Notes under the pieces: generated by a model
What the model saw: only the letters and a program-made list of their open reading frames with translations
What the model was told of the DNA's origin: nothing
The model's database searches: none
Position numbers and translations under genes: made by a program
Source: Microbacterium esteraromaticum
GTDB taxonomy: Bacteria; Actinomycetota; Actinomycetes; Actinomycetales; Microbacteriaceae
NCBI RefSeq assembly: GCF_900163815.1
Contig: NZ_FUKO01000019.1
Span: 537,715 to 601,714, forward strand
DNA length: 64,000 bases
Reading direction: 5' to 3'
Shown: one piece after another, positions 53,635-62,784 of the stretch
How the letters are laid out: every line of letters begins with the position of its first letter
Numbering within the stretch: the first letter of the stretch is position 1

Positions 53635-54831
53635 CTACAGTCCGAGGACCTTCGCCTTGGCTGCGTCGTAATCCGCCTCGCTGATGAGCCCCTGGTCGAG
53701 CATGTTCTTGAACTGCTGCAGCTTCGCCATCGGATCATCGGCTGCGGGCGCGGCTGGTGCGGCGGGTGCCGCCTGAGCAGGTGGGGCGGCAGGCTGCTGG
53801 AAGCCGGCAGCGGCGCCTCCGGCCGCGTTCATGCCCATCCCCAGGAACGCCATCCCGGCGCCACCGCCGGCTCCGCCCTCGTTCGAGCCAGCGGCTTCGA
53901 AACCACGGGCGGCAGCCTGCTGCATGAAGGAGTTGCCTCGTGCACCGCCGAGAGCATCCGCCTTCTTGACATCACTGAGCAGGGCGCGGGTGTCTTCGTC
54001 GTATTCGATCGATTGCAGAGCGACCTTGGTGATTGTGAGGCCGCGGTCCGAGGACCACTGGTATCCGTCTTCTACGGCGGCGCTCAGCGACTGGGCGAAG
54101 CCGATCGCGTCACCCTGGATGCGTGCGATGCGATTGCCCTTGCTCGGATCATTCGTGTAGTACGAGAACGCGGCAGCGAGTGAGCCGACCACCTCGTTGA
54201 AGAGCTGGCTGGCGGCATCGTTATCGAGGTCGGAGAAGTCGAACACTTTCGCGTCGTAGCTGAGATAGGTGAGCGGAACGAACTGCTTGACGAGGAGGAT
54301 CGGGTCGATGATGCGCAGTGAATAGCTGCCACGGGTGATCGCCCCGACCTGCGCGCCGAGGTAGGCGTCGTCCCAGTAGATCTCCGATTGCGTGCCGAAC
54401 CTGTTGTTCGGGATCTCCTTGAGATTGACGTAGAAAGCGAGCTGCTGCGAGGCCGGCTGGCCGCCGAACTTGAAGCGCTCCCACGAGGTGGTGATGGTGG
54501 AGCTCAGGATGCCATCGCCCGCGAAGATCGACTTCGCGTTCTGGTCTTCGGACGTGAAGATGAAGCCACCGGGCTCGCCGATGAAACCGGTCAACTGGCC
54601 GTCCTGGAACGTGACCAGTCCGTATCCCTCCGGTACGACGATGCGGCTGCCGTTGGTGATGATGTGTTCAGAGCCCTTGACGTTCGAACCGCGACCGGCA
54701 TCCTGCCCCTTCGCCATGGCAGGAAAGATCGCCGCGGTCGGCTGCAGACCCTGCGGGGGGACGAGGAAGTCCTTCCACTGATCCGCGAATGTGCCGCCGA
54801 TCGCGCCAGCGAACGCCTTGATAAAGCCCAT
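53635..54831 (-). CDS. SPFH-domain protein with SHOCT tail (YdjI-like)
   Basis: A 398-aa protein of the stomatin/flotillin superfamily, YdjI type. It opens MGFIKAFAGAIGGTFADQWKDF and contains an SPFH core (GRGSNVKGSEHIITNGSRIVV... GLTITKVALQSIEYDE). A Gly/Ala/Pro-rich linker is at about 320-365, and a SHOCT motif (DPMAKLQQFKNMLDQGLISEADYDAAKAKVLGL) is at the end. GAGG precedes the ATG at 54831. YdjI of Bacillus links PspA to the membrane; no PspA gene is nearby. Confidence 0.88.
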   Translation of the reverse strand: MGFIKAFAGAIGGTFADQWKDFLVPPQGLQPTAAIFPAMAKGQDAGRGSNVKGSEHIITNGSRIVVPEGYGLVTFQDGQLTGFIGEPGGFIFTSEDQNAKSIFAGDGILSSTITTSWERFKFGGQPASQQLAFYVNLKEIPNNRFGTQSEIYWDDAYLGAQVGAITRGSYSLRIIDPILLVKQFVPLTYLSYDAKVFDFSDLDNDAASQLFNEVVGSLAAAFSYYTNDPSKGNRIARIQGDAIGFAQSLSAAVEDGYQWSSDRGLTITKVALQSIEYDEDTRALLSDVKKADALGGARGNSFMQQAAARGFEAAGSNEGGAGGGAGMAFLGMGMNAAGGAAAGFQQPAAPPAQAAPAAPAAPAADDPMAKLQQFKNMLDQGLISEADYDAAKAKVLGL

Positions 54832-54909
54832 GAATTCCTCCGTGATTTGCGTTGGCACAACGAGTGACGGGTCAGCAAAGATCCCCTGGGGGAACGGTAT
54901 CGACGGTGA

Positions 54910-54942
54910 TTAAACAGTTCTTAAAGCCGTCTTAACGTCGGC
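54910..54942. promoter_or_regulatory. Triple 11-bp-phased TTAA repeat in a divergent promoter region
   Basis: TTAA occurs at 54910, 54921 and 54932, each as an 11-bp unit (TTAAACAGTTC, TTAAAGCCGTC, TTAACGTCGGC). Direct repeats with 11-bp spacing are typical of OmpR/PhoP-type response-regulator sites. It lies between the SPFH operon and the dsbA-like gene. Confidence 0.45.
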
Positions 54943-54997
54943 CGAAGATCGGCGGCGCCCATGCGCGCGGGATCCGCTGGCAGGAGGTGCATAGGCG

Positions 54998-55774
54998 ATG
55001 CTCGATACGGTGGACGAGAACCTGGAGGCACCTGTCGTGACCACTGCCCGCGCGCCCCGAAAACGTCGGGTTGCTCTACTCGTCATCATCGGCCTGGCGA
55101 TCATCGCCATCATTCTCATCGCGTCGCTCACCCGACCCGGCGAGCCGCCCGCGGAGACGGCCCCGACAGCTCCGGGCACGCAGCAGCCGCCAGCGGCCGA
55201 CCAGAACACCCCGCCGACGGTTCCCGATCTCTCGCGCCGCATCGACGGCGACGTCACGGCACTGGGCCCGGTTAACGCGCCTGTCGTGCTGATCGAATAT
55301 GCCGACTATCGGTGTCCGTACTGCGGCATCTTCACTCAGGAGACCCTGCCGAAGATCGTTGCGGAGTATGTCGACTCCGGGCAGGTGCGCGTCGAATGGC
55401 GCGATATCCCGATCTTCGGAGAAGACTCCTTCAACGCTGCAGCAGCGGCCCGCGCAGCCGGCGCTCAGGGCCTGTTCTGGGAATACAACCATGCGGTCTA
55501 CGCCCACCAGGGCGACAGTCGCAAAGACCTGCCGCGCGCAACACTCATCGAGCTCGCCCGTCAGGTCGGCGTCGCTGATCTGGCCGCGTTCGAGGCATCG
55601 TTGACGGATCCAGAGATATTGGGGGCGGTCGCAGCGGATGCCCAGGAGGCCCAGGCGATCGGCGTGCAGAGCACCCCAAGCTTCCTCGTCGGACAGACTC
55701 CCGTGATGGGGGCACAGCCCATCGAGGCGTTCCGACAGGTGATCGATGCGGAACTCGCGCGGGTCTCGGAGTAG
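54998..55774 (+). CDS. Membrane-anchored DsbA-like thiol oxidoreductase
   Basis: A 258-aa protein with a basic N-terminus and one membrane anchor (about 24-44). A Pro/Thr-rich spacer is followed by an extracytoplasmic thioredoxin domain with active site C106-P-Y-C109 (YADYRCPYCGIF). A cis-Pro region STPSFLV is near residue 225. It probably oxidises or reduces cysteines of secreted proteins. AGGAGG lies about 14 nt before the ATG. A CcdA/DsbD-like gene follows 6 nt later, the expected electron partner. Confidence 0.9.
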   Translation: MLDTVDENLEAPVVTTARAPRKRRVALLVIIGLAIIAIILIASLTRPGEPPAETAPTAPGTQQPPAADQNTPPTVPDLSRRIDGDVTALGPVNAPVVLIEYADYRCPYCGIFTQETLPKIVAEYVDSGQVRVEWRDIPIFGEDSFNAAAAARAAGAQGLFWEYNHAVYAHQGDSRKDLPRATLIELARQVGVADLAAFEASLTDPEILGAVAADAQEAQAIGVQSTPSFLVGQTPVMGAQPIEAFRQVIDAELARVSE

Positions 55775-55780
55775 CAGCCT

Positions 55781-56647
55781 GTGGATATCGGATACATCGG
55801 GGCGTTTCTGGGGGGCATCCTGTCGCTGCTGAGCCCGTGCTCGGTGATGCTGCTGCCCGCGTTCTTCGCCTACGCCTTCACCTCGCCAGCGAAGCTGCTC
55901 TCTCGCACAGGCGTTTTCCTGCTGGGACTTCTGGTCACCCTGATCCCGCTCGGTGTCTTCTCGGGACTTTTCGGCTCACTGCTCGGTGAGAACCGCGGCA
56001 TCCTCATCACCACCGTCGCCGTGCTCGTCATCGCCGTCGGTCTCGTGCAGCTGCTAGGGGTGCCGATTCCCGGGCTCACCCGTTCGCAGAAGTCCGACCG
56101 GGACAGCACCTCGGTGGTATCGGTGTTCCTGCTCGGCGCCGTCTACGCGATCGCCGGGGTCTGCACCGGTCCCATCCTCGGATCCGTGCTCATGGTCGCC
56201 TCCATCGGCGGGTCTGCGCTGTACGGGGCGATTCTGCTGGCCGTATACGCGTTGGGCATGGTGCTGCCCCTGGTCGTGCTGACACTGCTCTGGCGTGCAT
56301 TCGGCGGGAAGGCGATGACCTGGATGCGGCCGCGGATGCTGCGCATCGGGCGCTGGCAGAATTCCTGGACGCTCATCATCACCGGCGCGCTGTCCATCAC
56401 CCTCGGCGTTCTGCTTCTGGTCACCGACGGCACCGCGGACCTCGGTGGAGTCGTCGGCATCGAGACGCAGTTCGCGATGGAGACGGCCGTGTCGACCATC
56501 TCAGCCCGCGTGCCCGATTGGTGGTTCGCCGTCGGGGCGCTGATCATGCTCGCCATCGTCAGCGCGATCGTGCTCCTGCGTCGTCGGCAGGATCGATCGA
56601 CCGAACCGGCCGAGGACCAGCCGAGCGGAGTTACGCTCGATTCATGA
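55781..56647 (+). CDS. CcdA/DsbD-type transmembrane thiol-electron carrier
   Basis: A 288-aa membrane protein with about seven hydrophobic segments. The paired cysteines are C20 in LSLLSPCSVMLLPAF and C128 in AIAGVCTGPILGS, the signature of CcdA/DsbD electron carriers from cytoplasmic thioredoxin. The GTG start is 6 nt after the DsbA-like stop. Together they form an extracytoplasmic thiol-redox pair. The C-terminal tail is charged. Confidence 0.88.
   Translation: MDIGYIGAFLGGILSLLSPCSVMLLPAFFAYAFTSPAKLLSRTGVFLLGLLVTLIPLGVFSGLFGSLLGENRGILITTVAVLVIAVGLVQLLGVPIPGLTRSQKSDRDSTSVVSVFLLGAVYAIAGVCTGPILGSVLMVASIGGSALYGAILLAVYALGMVLPLVVLTLLWRAFGGKAMTWMRPRMLRIGRWQNSWTLIITGALSITLGVLLLVTDGTADLGGVVGIETQFAMETAVSTISARVPDWWFAVGALIMLAIVSAIVLLRRRQDRSTEPAEDQPSGVTLDS
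56632..56637 (+). promoter_or_regulatory. -10 hexamer TACGCT before the pirin gene
   Basis: TACGCT is followed by CGATTC and the pirin ATG at 56644, inside the end of the CcdA-like gene. A leaderless internal promoter is possible. Confidence 0.45.
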
Positions 56648-57588
56648 CCGCCGACGTCGAGGTGCTGCTTCCACGCGAAGTTCCGCTGGGTGGGCCGCGC
56701 GCGATGACCGTCTACCGCACGCTCCCCCAGAAGCACCGCTCGCTCGTCGGCGCATGGTGCTTTCTCGATCACTACGGGCCCGATGACGTTTCCGAAACAG
56801 GCGGGATGGAAGTGCCGCGGCATCCGCATACCGGTCTCGCCACCGTGTCGTGGCTGTTCACGGGGCGCATCGACCACCTTGACTCGGGCGGTGTCGCAGC
56901 GCCGGTGCTGCCGGGTGAGTTGAATCTCATGATCGCCGGCAGCGGGATCACCCACCAGGAGATCAGCTCGCAAGACACCACCGTGCTGCACGGCGTGCAG
57001 CTCTGGTACGCGCTGCCCGACACCACCCGCTTCTCAGACAAGACCTTCGTGCACTACGCGCCCGAGCCCGTGCTGCTGCCCGGCGTCACGGTGCGGGTAT
57101 TCATCGGTGAACTCGCCGGAGCGGAATCTCCGGTGAACACGCGCACCCCGGAACTGCTCGGCGCGGAAGTGGTTCTCGAACCCGGTGCCGAGGTGAACTT
57201 CGATGTCCGCTCCGACTTCGAGCACGCAGTGCTGACAGAGACGGGCCACGTCACCGTTGCCAGCACAGCAGTACGGCACCGCGAACTCGGCTACCTGCCG
57301 CCCGGCGCAGACACGCTGCAGATCACCGCTGGCGCCGACGGCGCCAGGGTCATCGTGCTGGGAGGGGTGCCGCTGAACGAACAGATCGTGATGTGGTGGA
57401 ACTTCGTCGGGCGCAGCCACGACGAGATCGTCGAGTATCGACGCCGCTACCAGGCAGAGCTCGGTTTCGAGCCGGTTGACCCGCAGGATGCCGATAAGCC
57501 GGCGCTCTTCGGGCCTTTCGCGGCAGGGCAGCGTGCACCCCTGCCCGCACCGGCGCTGCCGAGCGTGCGGCTGCGGCCGCGCGGGTAG
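56644..57588 (+). CDS. Pirin-family protein
   Basis: A 314-aa bicupin. The N-terminal metal-site motif VPRHPHTGLATVSWLFTGRIDHLDS carries His60 and His62, and MIAGSGITHQE continues it. Pirins bind Fe or another metal; bacterial ones include quercetinases and redox sensors. GPFAAGQRAPLP forms the C-terminal tail. Its start overlaps the stop of the CcdA-like gene by 4 bp. Confidence 0.92.
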   Translation: MTADVEVLLPREVPLGGPRAMTVYRTLPQKHRSLVGAWCFLDHYGPDDVSETGGMEVPRHPHTGLATVSWLFTGRIDHLDSGGVAAPVLPGELNLMIAGSGITHQEISSQDTTVLHGVQLWYALPDTTRFSDKTFVHYAPEPVLLPGVTVRVFIGELAGAESPVNTRTPELLGAEVVLEPGAEVNFDVRSDFEHAVLTETGHVTVASTAVRHRELGYLPPGADTLQITAGADGARVIVLGGVPLNEQIVMWWNFVGRSHDEIVEYRRRYQAELGFEPVDPQDADKPALFGPFAAGQRAPLPAPALPSVRLRPRG

Positions 57589-57622
57589 CCCGTCGAAGCG
57601 ACCGGCCGGCACTCCTTGAGCG

Positions 57623-58135
57623 TCAGCGGGCCGACACGACGCCAGCGCCCTGGCGCAGCTCGAAAACCAGCTGGGTCTCGGTGGCTCGCACGATGTCATG
57701 CACGGTGATCTGCTCGAGCACGATGTCGCGCAGGGCACTGGCATCGGCGACCGCCACGTGCACGATGAAGTCATCGGCGCCGGCGATATGGAAGACCTGC
57801 AGCACACCCGTCGTCGCGGTCAGAGAGTCGAAGAGCGTCTCCACGCCGACCTTGTTGTGCGTGCCGAGACGCACGCGGATCATGGCCTGCACGGGTGCCC
57901 CGACGGCAACGGGATCGATCTGCACCCGAGGATTCGAGATCACGCCGCGAGAGCGCAGCGACCGCAGGCGGAACGCGCAGGTGGATGCCGGGATGTCGAG
58001 CGTCGTGGCTATCTCCTTCACCGTCGCCTCCGGCCGATCCACGAGGTCGGCGAGAATACGCAGATCGAGTTCATCGACCGCACCGGCGCCTCGCTGTGCC
58101 GCAACCAATTGTGCCTCCCCGCATCGGACGTTCAT
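57623..58135 (-). CDS. Lrp/AsnC-family transcriptional regulator
   Basis: A 170-aa regulator. The wHTH is at about 20-65 (ELDLRILADLVDRPEATVKEIA, STCAFRLRSLRSRGVI), followed by the RAM effector domain (VFHIAGADDFIVHVAVAD). It is divergent from a PLP-dependent lyase gene with 86 bp between starts, the usual arrangement for a local amino-acid-responsive regulator. A palindrome lies between them. The ATG at 58135 has little or no ribosome site. Confidence 0.9.
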   Translation of the reverse strand: MNVRCGEAQLVAAQRGAGAVDELDLRILADLVDRPEATVKEIATTLDIPASTCAFRLRSLRSRGVISNPRVQIDPVAVGAPVQAMIRVRLGTHNKVGVETLFDSLTATTGVLQVFHIAGADDFIVHVAVADASALRDIVLEQITVHDIVRATETQLVFELRQGAGVVSAR

Positions 58136-58148
58136 TGTTCGCAGAACA

Positions 58149-58164
58149 AGATATCTGCATATCT
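58149..58164. promoter_or_regulatory. Palindrome between lrp-type and lyase genes
   Basis: AGATAT-CTGC-ATATCT is a perfect 6-bp inverted repeat in AT-rich DNA. It overlaps a TATCTT -10-like element for the regulator and is a candidate Lrp-type site. Confidence 0.45.
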
Positions 58165-58221
58165 GACCATATCGCCGTAATTTGGCTGGACGTTCTTCGC
58201 TGAAGCACGCAACATGGCTGT

Positions 58222-59412
58222 ATGGCTGATCTTCCCCTGCACCCTGACACCGTCGCTGTTCACGCTGGCCGTTCCGATTTCGGTGCCTTGGGCGTGCATG
58301 CCGCGCCGATCGACCTCTCGTCGACCAACCCGCTGCCCGACATCCTGCACGGCGGAGACTCGTATGAGGCGATGGCCACCGGGGGGCACCCGCTTCCCGA
58401 TGGCGGAAACGTCTATGCGCGTCTGTGGAACCCCACCGTCGCCCGATTCGAAGACGCCCTCTCCGAACTGGAGCGCAGCGAGGCATCCGTCGCGTTCAGT
58501 TCCGGTATGGCCGCCATGACGGCCGCGATCCTCTCGCACACCACGGCAGTCGGAAAACGACACATCGTCGCCGTGCGACCGCTCTACGGCGGCACCGATC
58601 ACCTGCTCGACTCCGGCCTGCTCGGCGCGGAGGTCACTTTCTGCCACGAGGCCGAAGTGGCCGACAGCATCCGTCCAGACACCGGGATGATTGTGCTGGA
58701 GACGCCCGCCAACCCCACGCTCGACCTGGTGGACATCGCCGCGGTCGTCGCGCAGTCCGCAGGCGTTCCGGTGCTCGTGGACAACACCTTCGCGACGCCC
58801 CTGCTGCAGAACCCCCTCGACCTCGGTGCGGCGATGTCGCTGCACAGCGCGACCAAGTACATCGGCGGCCACGGCGACGTCATCGCGGGAGTGATCGCGT
58901 GCTCTGAAGAGACAGCGGCAGCGCTGCGCCGCGTGCGTGCGATCACCGGTGCTCTCCTGCACCCCCTCGGCGCGTACCTGCTGCATCGCGGACTCGCGAC
59001 GCTTCCGGTGCGGATGCAGACGCAGCAGGAGGGTGCACGTGCTCTCGTCGCTCGCCTGCAGGACAATCCTGCCGTCTCCGAGGTGTTCTATCCGGAGCTC
59101 AGTGACTCGCGTGGACTGATCGGTCGGCAGATGCGCGGCGGTGGAGCGATGATCGCGATCCGGCTCGCCGGAGGGTATGCCGCGGCGGAGGCGATGACGG
59201 GGGCGGTGCGCCTGTTCACCCACGCCGTCTCGCTCGGTGGCGTGGACTCGCTGATTCAGCATCCGGCCGCCCTCACGCACAGGCCCGTGGCAGCCGATGC
59301 GCGCCCCGGTGCCGACATCGTGCGGTTGTCCGTCGGGCTGGAGAACGTCGACGACCTCTTCGCCGACTTGGAGCAAGCGCTGTCACGCGCAGCGGTCGCC
59401 GCGAACGTCTGA
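58222..59412 (+). CDS. Cys/Met-metabolism PLP enzyme (methionine gamma-lyase/cystathionine gamma-lyase-like)
   Basis: A 396-aa fold-type I PLP enzyme. The PLP lysine is K212 in SLHSATKYIGGHGD. YARLWNPTVARFEDALSELE, AFSSGMAAMTAAIL and VDNTFATP are family signatures. The divergent Lrp-type regulator favours a degradative role (methionine gamma-lyase) over cystathionine gamma-synthase, but substrate cannot be fixed from motifs. No clear ribosome site precedes ATG 58222; ATG 58213 is out of frame. Confidence 0.85.
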   Translation: MADLPLHPDTVAVHAGRSDFGALGVHAAPIDLSSTNPLPDILHGGDSYEAMATGGHPLPDGGNVYARLWNPTVARFEDALSELERSEASVAFSSGMAAMTAAILSHTTAVGKRHIVAVRPLYGGTDHLLDSGLLGAEVTFCHEAEVADSIRPDTGMIVLETPANPTLDLVDIAAVVAQSAGVPVLVDNTFATPLLQNPLDLGAAMSLHSATKYIGGHGDVIAGVIACSEETAAALRRVRAITGALLHPLGAYLLHRGLATLPVRMQTQQEGARALVARLQDNPAVSEVFYPELSDSRGLIGRQMRGGGAMIAIRLAGGYAAAEAMTGAVRLFTHAVSLGGVDSLIQHPAALTHRPVAADARPGADIVRLSVGLENVDDLFADLEQALSRAAVAANV

Positions 59413-59453
59413 CCCGGATCGTCCGGCCCGCTCGGACATGACACGATGGAATC

Positions 59454-61949
59454 ATGAGCTCCGCCAACCTCACCCGCGAAGAGACCGCTCGTCGCGCCGG
59501 GTCGATCACCCTGCGCGACATCCGAGTCGAACTTGACCTCACCGGCGCACCCGAGCGGGCGCGCACGGGCTTCCCGACCATCACCACGTTGAGCTTCGAC
59601 GCTCGCGAGGGTGAGACCTGGGTCGACTTCATCGGCGAATCCGTGTCGCGCGTGGTGGTCAACGACGAAGACCGCGACGTGCGCTATGACGGGGCGCGAA
59701 TCCTGATCGACGGGCTGACGGCGCAGAACACGGTGCGCATCGAGGCGATCGCCGCGTACAGCCGTTCGGGCGAGGGGATGCACCGCTTCCACGATCCTGT
59801 CGACGGGGAGACGTACCTGTACACGCAGTACGAACCTGCAGACTCGCGGCGCGTGATGGCCTGCTTCGAGCAGCCGGACATGAAAGCGGCCTTCACCTTC
59901 GATGTGACAGCACCCGCCGGCTGGCACGTGCTGTCGAACCAGTCGCCTGCGCGCGTGCACGAGGGCATCGGGATGCAGCGGGTGGAGTTCGAGCCCACTC
60001 TGCCGATCTCGAGCTACATCACGTCCGTGGCGGCAGGTCCGTATGCGCGTCTGGACGGCGAATGGCGCCGCGATGAGCAGCAGATCGCCCTGGGCGTGCT
60101 CTGCCGTGCGTCGCTCGCCGAATACCTCGAGGGCGACGAGATCATCGAGATCACCCGACAGGGACTCGATTTCTTCACCGATGCCTTCGCCTACCCGTAC
60201 CCCTGGGGCAAATACGACCAGATCTTCGTTCCCGAGTACAACCTCGGTGCGATGGAGAATCCGGGGCTGGTGACGTTCACCGAGGCGTACATCAGCCGCG
60301 GTGCCGCGACCGATGCGCAGCGTGGTGCACGGGCGAACACGCTCCTGCACGAGATGGCGCACATGTGGTTCGGTGACCTCGTCACCATGCGCTGGTGGGA
60401 TGATCTCTGGCTGAAGGAGTCGTTCGCGGATTACATGGGTGCGCATGCATCCGCTGCCGCGACCCGTTTCACCGACGCTTGGGCACGCTTCGCGAACAGT
60501 CGCAAGACCTGGGCATATCGCCAGGATCAGCTGCCCACCACGCATCCGATCGTCGCTGACATTCCCGACCTCGAGGCGGCCAAGCTGAACTTCGACGGCA
60601 TCACCTATGCGAAGGGTGCGGCTGTTCTGAAGCAGCTTGTCGCATTCGTCGGTGAGGACGCCTTCTTCGAGGGGGCGCGTCGCTACTTCGCCGCGCACGC
60701 GTTCGGCAACACCACCCTCGATGATCTTCTTGATGAGCTCGAGGCGGTCTCAGGTGAGGACCTCCGCGCCTGGTCGCGCGCATGGCTCGAGACCAGCGGC
60801 GTCTCGGCGCTGTGGCTGGAGACGGATGCCGAGGGGCGGCGCTTCCTCGTGCAGGACAGCGGCGAGGTCGCACCGCGCCCGCACCGTTTGCGCATCGGCC
60901 TCTACGACCAGACCGAAAGCGGCCTCCGTCTTCGCGAGCGCATCGAGCTCGGCATCCACGAGGAGCGCACCGAGGTCGAGATTCCGGATGCCGACCTCAC
61001 GGTGCTCAACGATGATGACCTCACCTACGCCAAGGTGCGACTGGATGAGCGCTCGTTGGCATCCGTCACTGAATCGCTGTCGACTCTCACCGACGACCTG
61101 GTGCGCGGTCTGATCTGGTCGTCGCTGTGGAACGCCACGCGCGATGGCGAGCTGCCCGTCGAGCGCTATCTCGAGATCGTCCGCCGGCATGCCCCGGCTG
61201 AGCCGAATGTGGCGCTGCTGAGTGCTGTGCTCCTGAACGCCGCGTTCGCCGTGCATCACTACACGCGCGACGATGGACGCGCTGCCGCGCGCCGCACATG
61301 GGTGGAGGCGACCTGGTCGGCTCTGCAGTCGGCGGATGCCGGCAGCGATGCGCAGCTGTCATGGGCGCGAGCGTTCGCCACAGCATCCGCCTATGACGAT
61401 GCTTTCGCTGAGAACATCAAGGCCATCTTGGGCGGCGAAGCGCCGCAGGGACTGCCGATCGATGCGGACCTGCGCTGGCTCCTGCTCACCGCTCTCGCAG
61501 CCACTGGACACGCGGGAGCCGAGGAGATCGCGGTCGAGCGGAAGCGGGATGACACCGCGACCGGTCGCACCGCCGAGATCTGCGCGCTGTCGTCGCGTCC
61601 CGACGCTGAGATCCGTGCGGCGGCGTGGGCCACGGCATGGGGCGACCTGTCGTTGAGCAACGACCATCTCGATGCGACGATCGCCGGCTTCCGGGCCGGG
61701 GGTCGCCGTGATCTCATTGACGCGTTCGACGCCGAGTACTTCTCTCGTCTGCGCGCCGTATGGGCAGAGCGAAGCATCGAGCTCGCGCGACGCCTGGTCA
61801 TCGGACTGTTCCCTGCATCCGACTCGACAGATGACGTGGATGCGTGGCTCAGCCAGAACGCCGATGCCCCCGGGGCGCTCCGCCGAATCGTCATCGAGCA
61901 GCGAGACGATCTGGCTCGTGAACTGCGGGTGCGCGCGGCGCAGGACTGA
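59454..61949 (+). CDS. pepN: Aminopeptidase N (M1 zinc peptidase)
   Basis: An 831-aa cytoplasmic metallopeptidase removing N-terminal residues from peptides. The exopeptidase motif LGAMENPGLVTF is intact. The zinc site is HEMAH (299-303) with the downstream Glu in LWLKESFADYMG. The C-terminal ERAP1-like helical domain is complete. Length is normal for actinobacterial PepN. Its stop sits at the edge of a short tandem duplication. Confidence 0.96.
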   Translation: MSSANLTREETARRAGSITLRDIRVELDLTGAPERARTGFPTITTLSFDAREGETWVDFIGESVSRVVVNDEDRDVRYDGARILIDGLTAQNTVRIEAIAAYSRSGEGMHRFHDPVDGETYLYTQYEPADSRRVMACFEQPDMKAAFTFDVTAPAGWHVLSNQSPARVHEGIGMQRVEFEPTLPISSYITSVAAGPYARLDGEWRRDEQQIALGVLCRASLAEYLEGDEIIEITRQGLDFFTDAFAYPYPWGKYDQIFVPEYNLGAMENPGLVTFTEAYISRGAATDAQRGARANTLLHEMAHMWFGDLVTMRWWDDLWLKESFADYMGAHASAAATRFTDAWARFANSRKTWAYRQDQLPTTHPIVADIPDLEAAKLNFDGITYAKGAAVLKQLVAFVGEDAFFEGARRYFAAHAFGNTTLDDLLDELEAVSGEDLRAWSRAWLETSGVSALWLETDAEGRRFLVQDSGEVAPRPHRLRIGLYDQTESGLRLRERIELGIHEERTEVEIPDADLTVLNDDDLTYAKVRLDERSLASVTESLSTLTDDLVRGLIWSSLWNATRDGELPVERYLEIVRRHAPAEPNVALLSAVLLNAAFAVHHYTRDDGRAAARRTWVEATWSALQSADAGSDAQLSWARAFATASAYDDAFAENIKAILGGEAPQGLPIDADLRWLLLTALAATGHAGAEEIAVERKRDDTATGRTAEICALSSRPDAEIRAAAWATAWGDLSLSNDHLDATIAGFRAGGRRDLIDAFDAEYFSRLRAVWAERSIELARRLVIGLFPASDSTDDVDAWLSQNADAPGALRRIVIEQRDDLARELRVRAAQD

Positions 61950-61974
61950 CAGCGCGCAGGACTGAGAGCGCGCA
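61938..61974. repeat. Short tandem duplication at the pepN stop codon
   Basis: GCGCAGGACTGACA is followed by GCGCAGGACTGAGA and a partial third GCGCAG. The first copy contains the pepN stop, and the second repeats it in the 3' region. Confidence 0.6.
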
Positions 61975-61979
61975 GAACC

Positions 61980-62618
61980 TCACACGTCGAGCGACGTGCC
62001 GGGGTCGAGTTCGAAGAACTCTCCGCCGTTCTGCTCGGTGGCCCACTGCAGGCGCTGCCGATGCATGTTCCGTCCGATCGTGGACAGTCCCATGTCGTGG
62101 GTGCCGAAGCATTGGCGAGGCGCCACCGCCAAGACGAAGTCGATCGCTTCGCCGATCTTCAGCCAGGGGCCACCCGACGGCGCAGCCAGCGACTTGACCG
62201 TCACGCCTTCTGGAATCGCGTAGGAGTCACCGGGGTAATAGAGATCGTCGTTGACGAGCACGCCGAGGTTTTCCACCATGGGGACCGACGAATGGATCAC
62301 GGCGTGTTCGCCGCCGAAGAAGCGGAGCGTGAAAGCGCCCGCGGTGCGCGTCTCGCCAGGGGCGACAACTGTGATCTCGTATCCCTCGGCGGCGGCGGCA
62401 ACGCCGGCGGTGCTGAAGATCGGTGTGCCAGGAGCTGCACGCAGGATGCGATCGAGGTGCGCCGTAGTCCAATGATCCGGGTGCTCGTGCGTGATGACGA
62501 CGGCAACGATGCTGCCAAGGTCATCGAGGGGCAGCGTGAGCGAGCCGGGATCGATCACCAGCGTCTGCCCGGCCTCATCGATCCGGAGCGCGGCGTGTTC
62601 GAATTTGGTGAGACGCAT
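61980..62618 (-). CDS. Metallo-beta-lactamase-fold hydrolase
   Basis: A 212-aa MBL-fold protein (UlaG-like group). The metal motif is THEHPDHW at 43-50, with GGEHAVIH, YPGDSY and later GTHDM supplying further ligands. It opens MRLTKFEHAALRI, the expected N-terminus, so the ATG at 62618 was chosen; the longer frame adds unlike, Arg-rich residues. No substrate can be named. Confidence 0.85.
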   Translation of the reverse strand: MRLTKFEHAALRIDEAGQTLVIDPGSLTLPLDDLGSIVAVVITHEHPDHWTTAHLDRILRAAPGTPIFSTAGVAAAAEGYEITVVAPGETRTAGAFTLRFFGGEHAVIHSSVPMVENLGVLVNDDLYYPGDSYAIPEGVTVKSLAAPSGGPWLKIGEAIDFVLAVAPRQCFGTHDMGLSTIGRNMHRQRLQWATEQNGGEFFELDPGTSLDV

Positions 62619-62784
62619 GTGCAGAGTCAACACCTCGACGCGCCGCGCGACAAGTCTGCGTATCGCCGGGCAGAGGCCGTGCCCACGACACGCCGTATTG
62701 CGCGGAGGGGTCTCGTGATTTGGAGTCGGGGGAGACGCCATGACAAACTTGTACGGTTGTCTGAAGGGCTTTCACCGGCCTGAC

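Noticed and set aside
62624..62629. TTGACT (minus strand) 6 nt before the MBL gene ATG as another leaderless -10
   Set aside because: It lacks the essential A at position 2 of the -10 consensus.
62619..62741. Longer start for the MBL-fold protein
   Set aside because: The extra 41 residues are Arg/Pro-rich and unlike the family, which begins at MRLTKFEHAAL.
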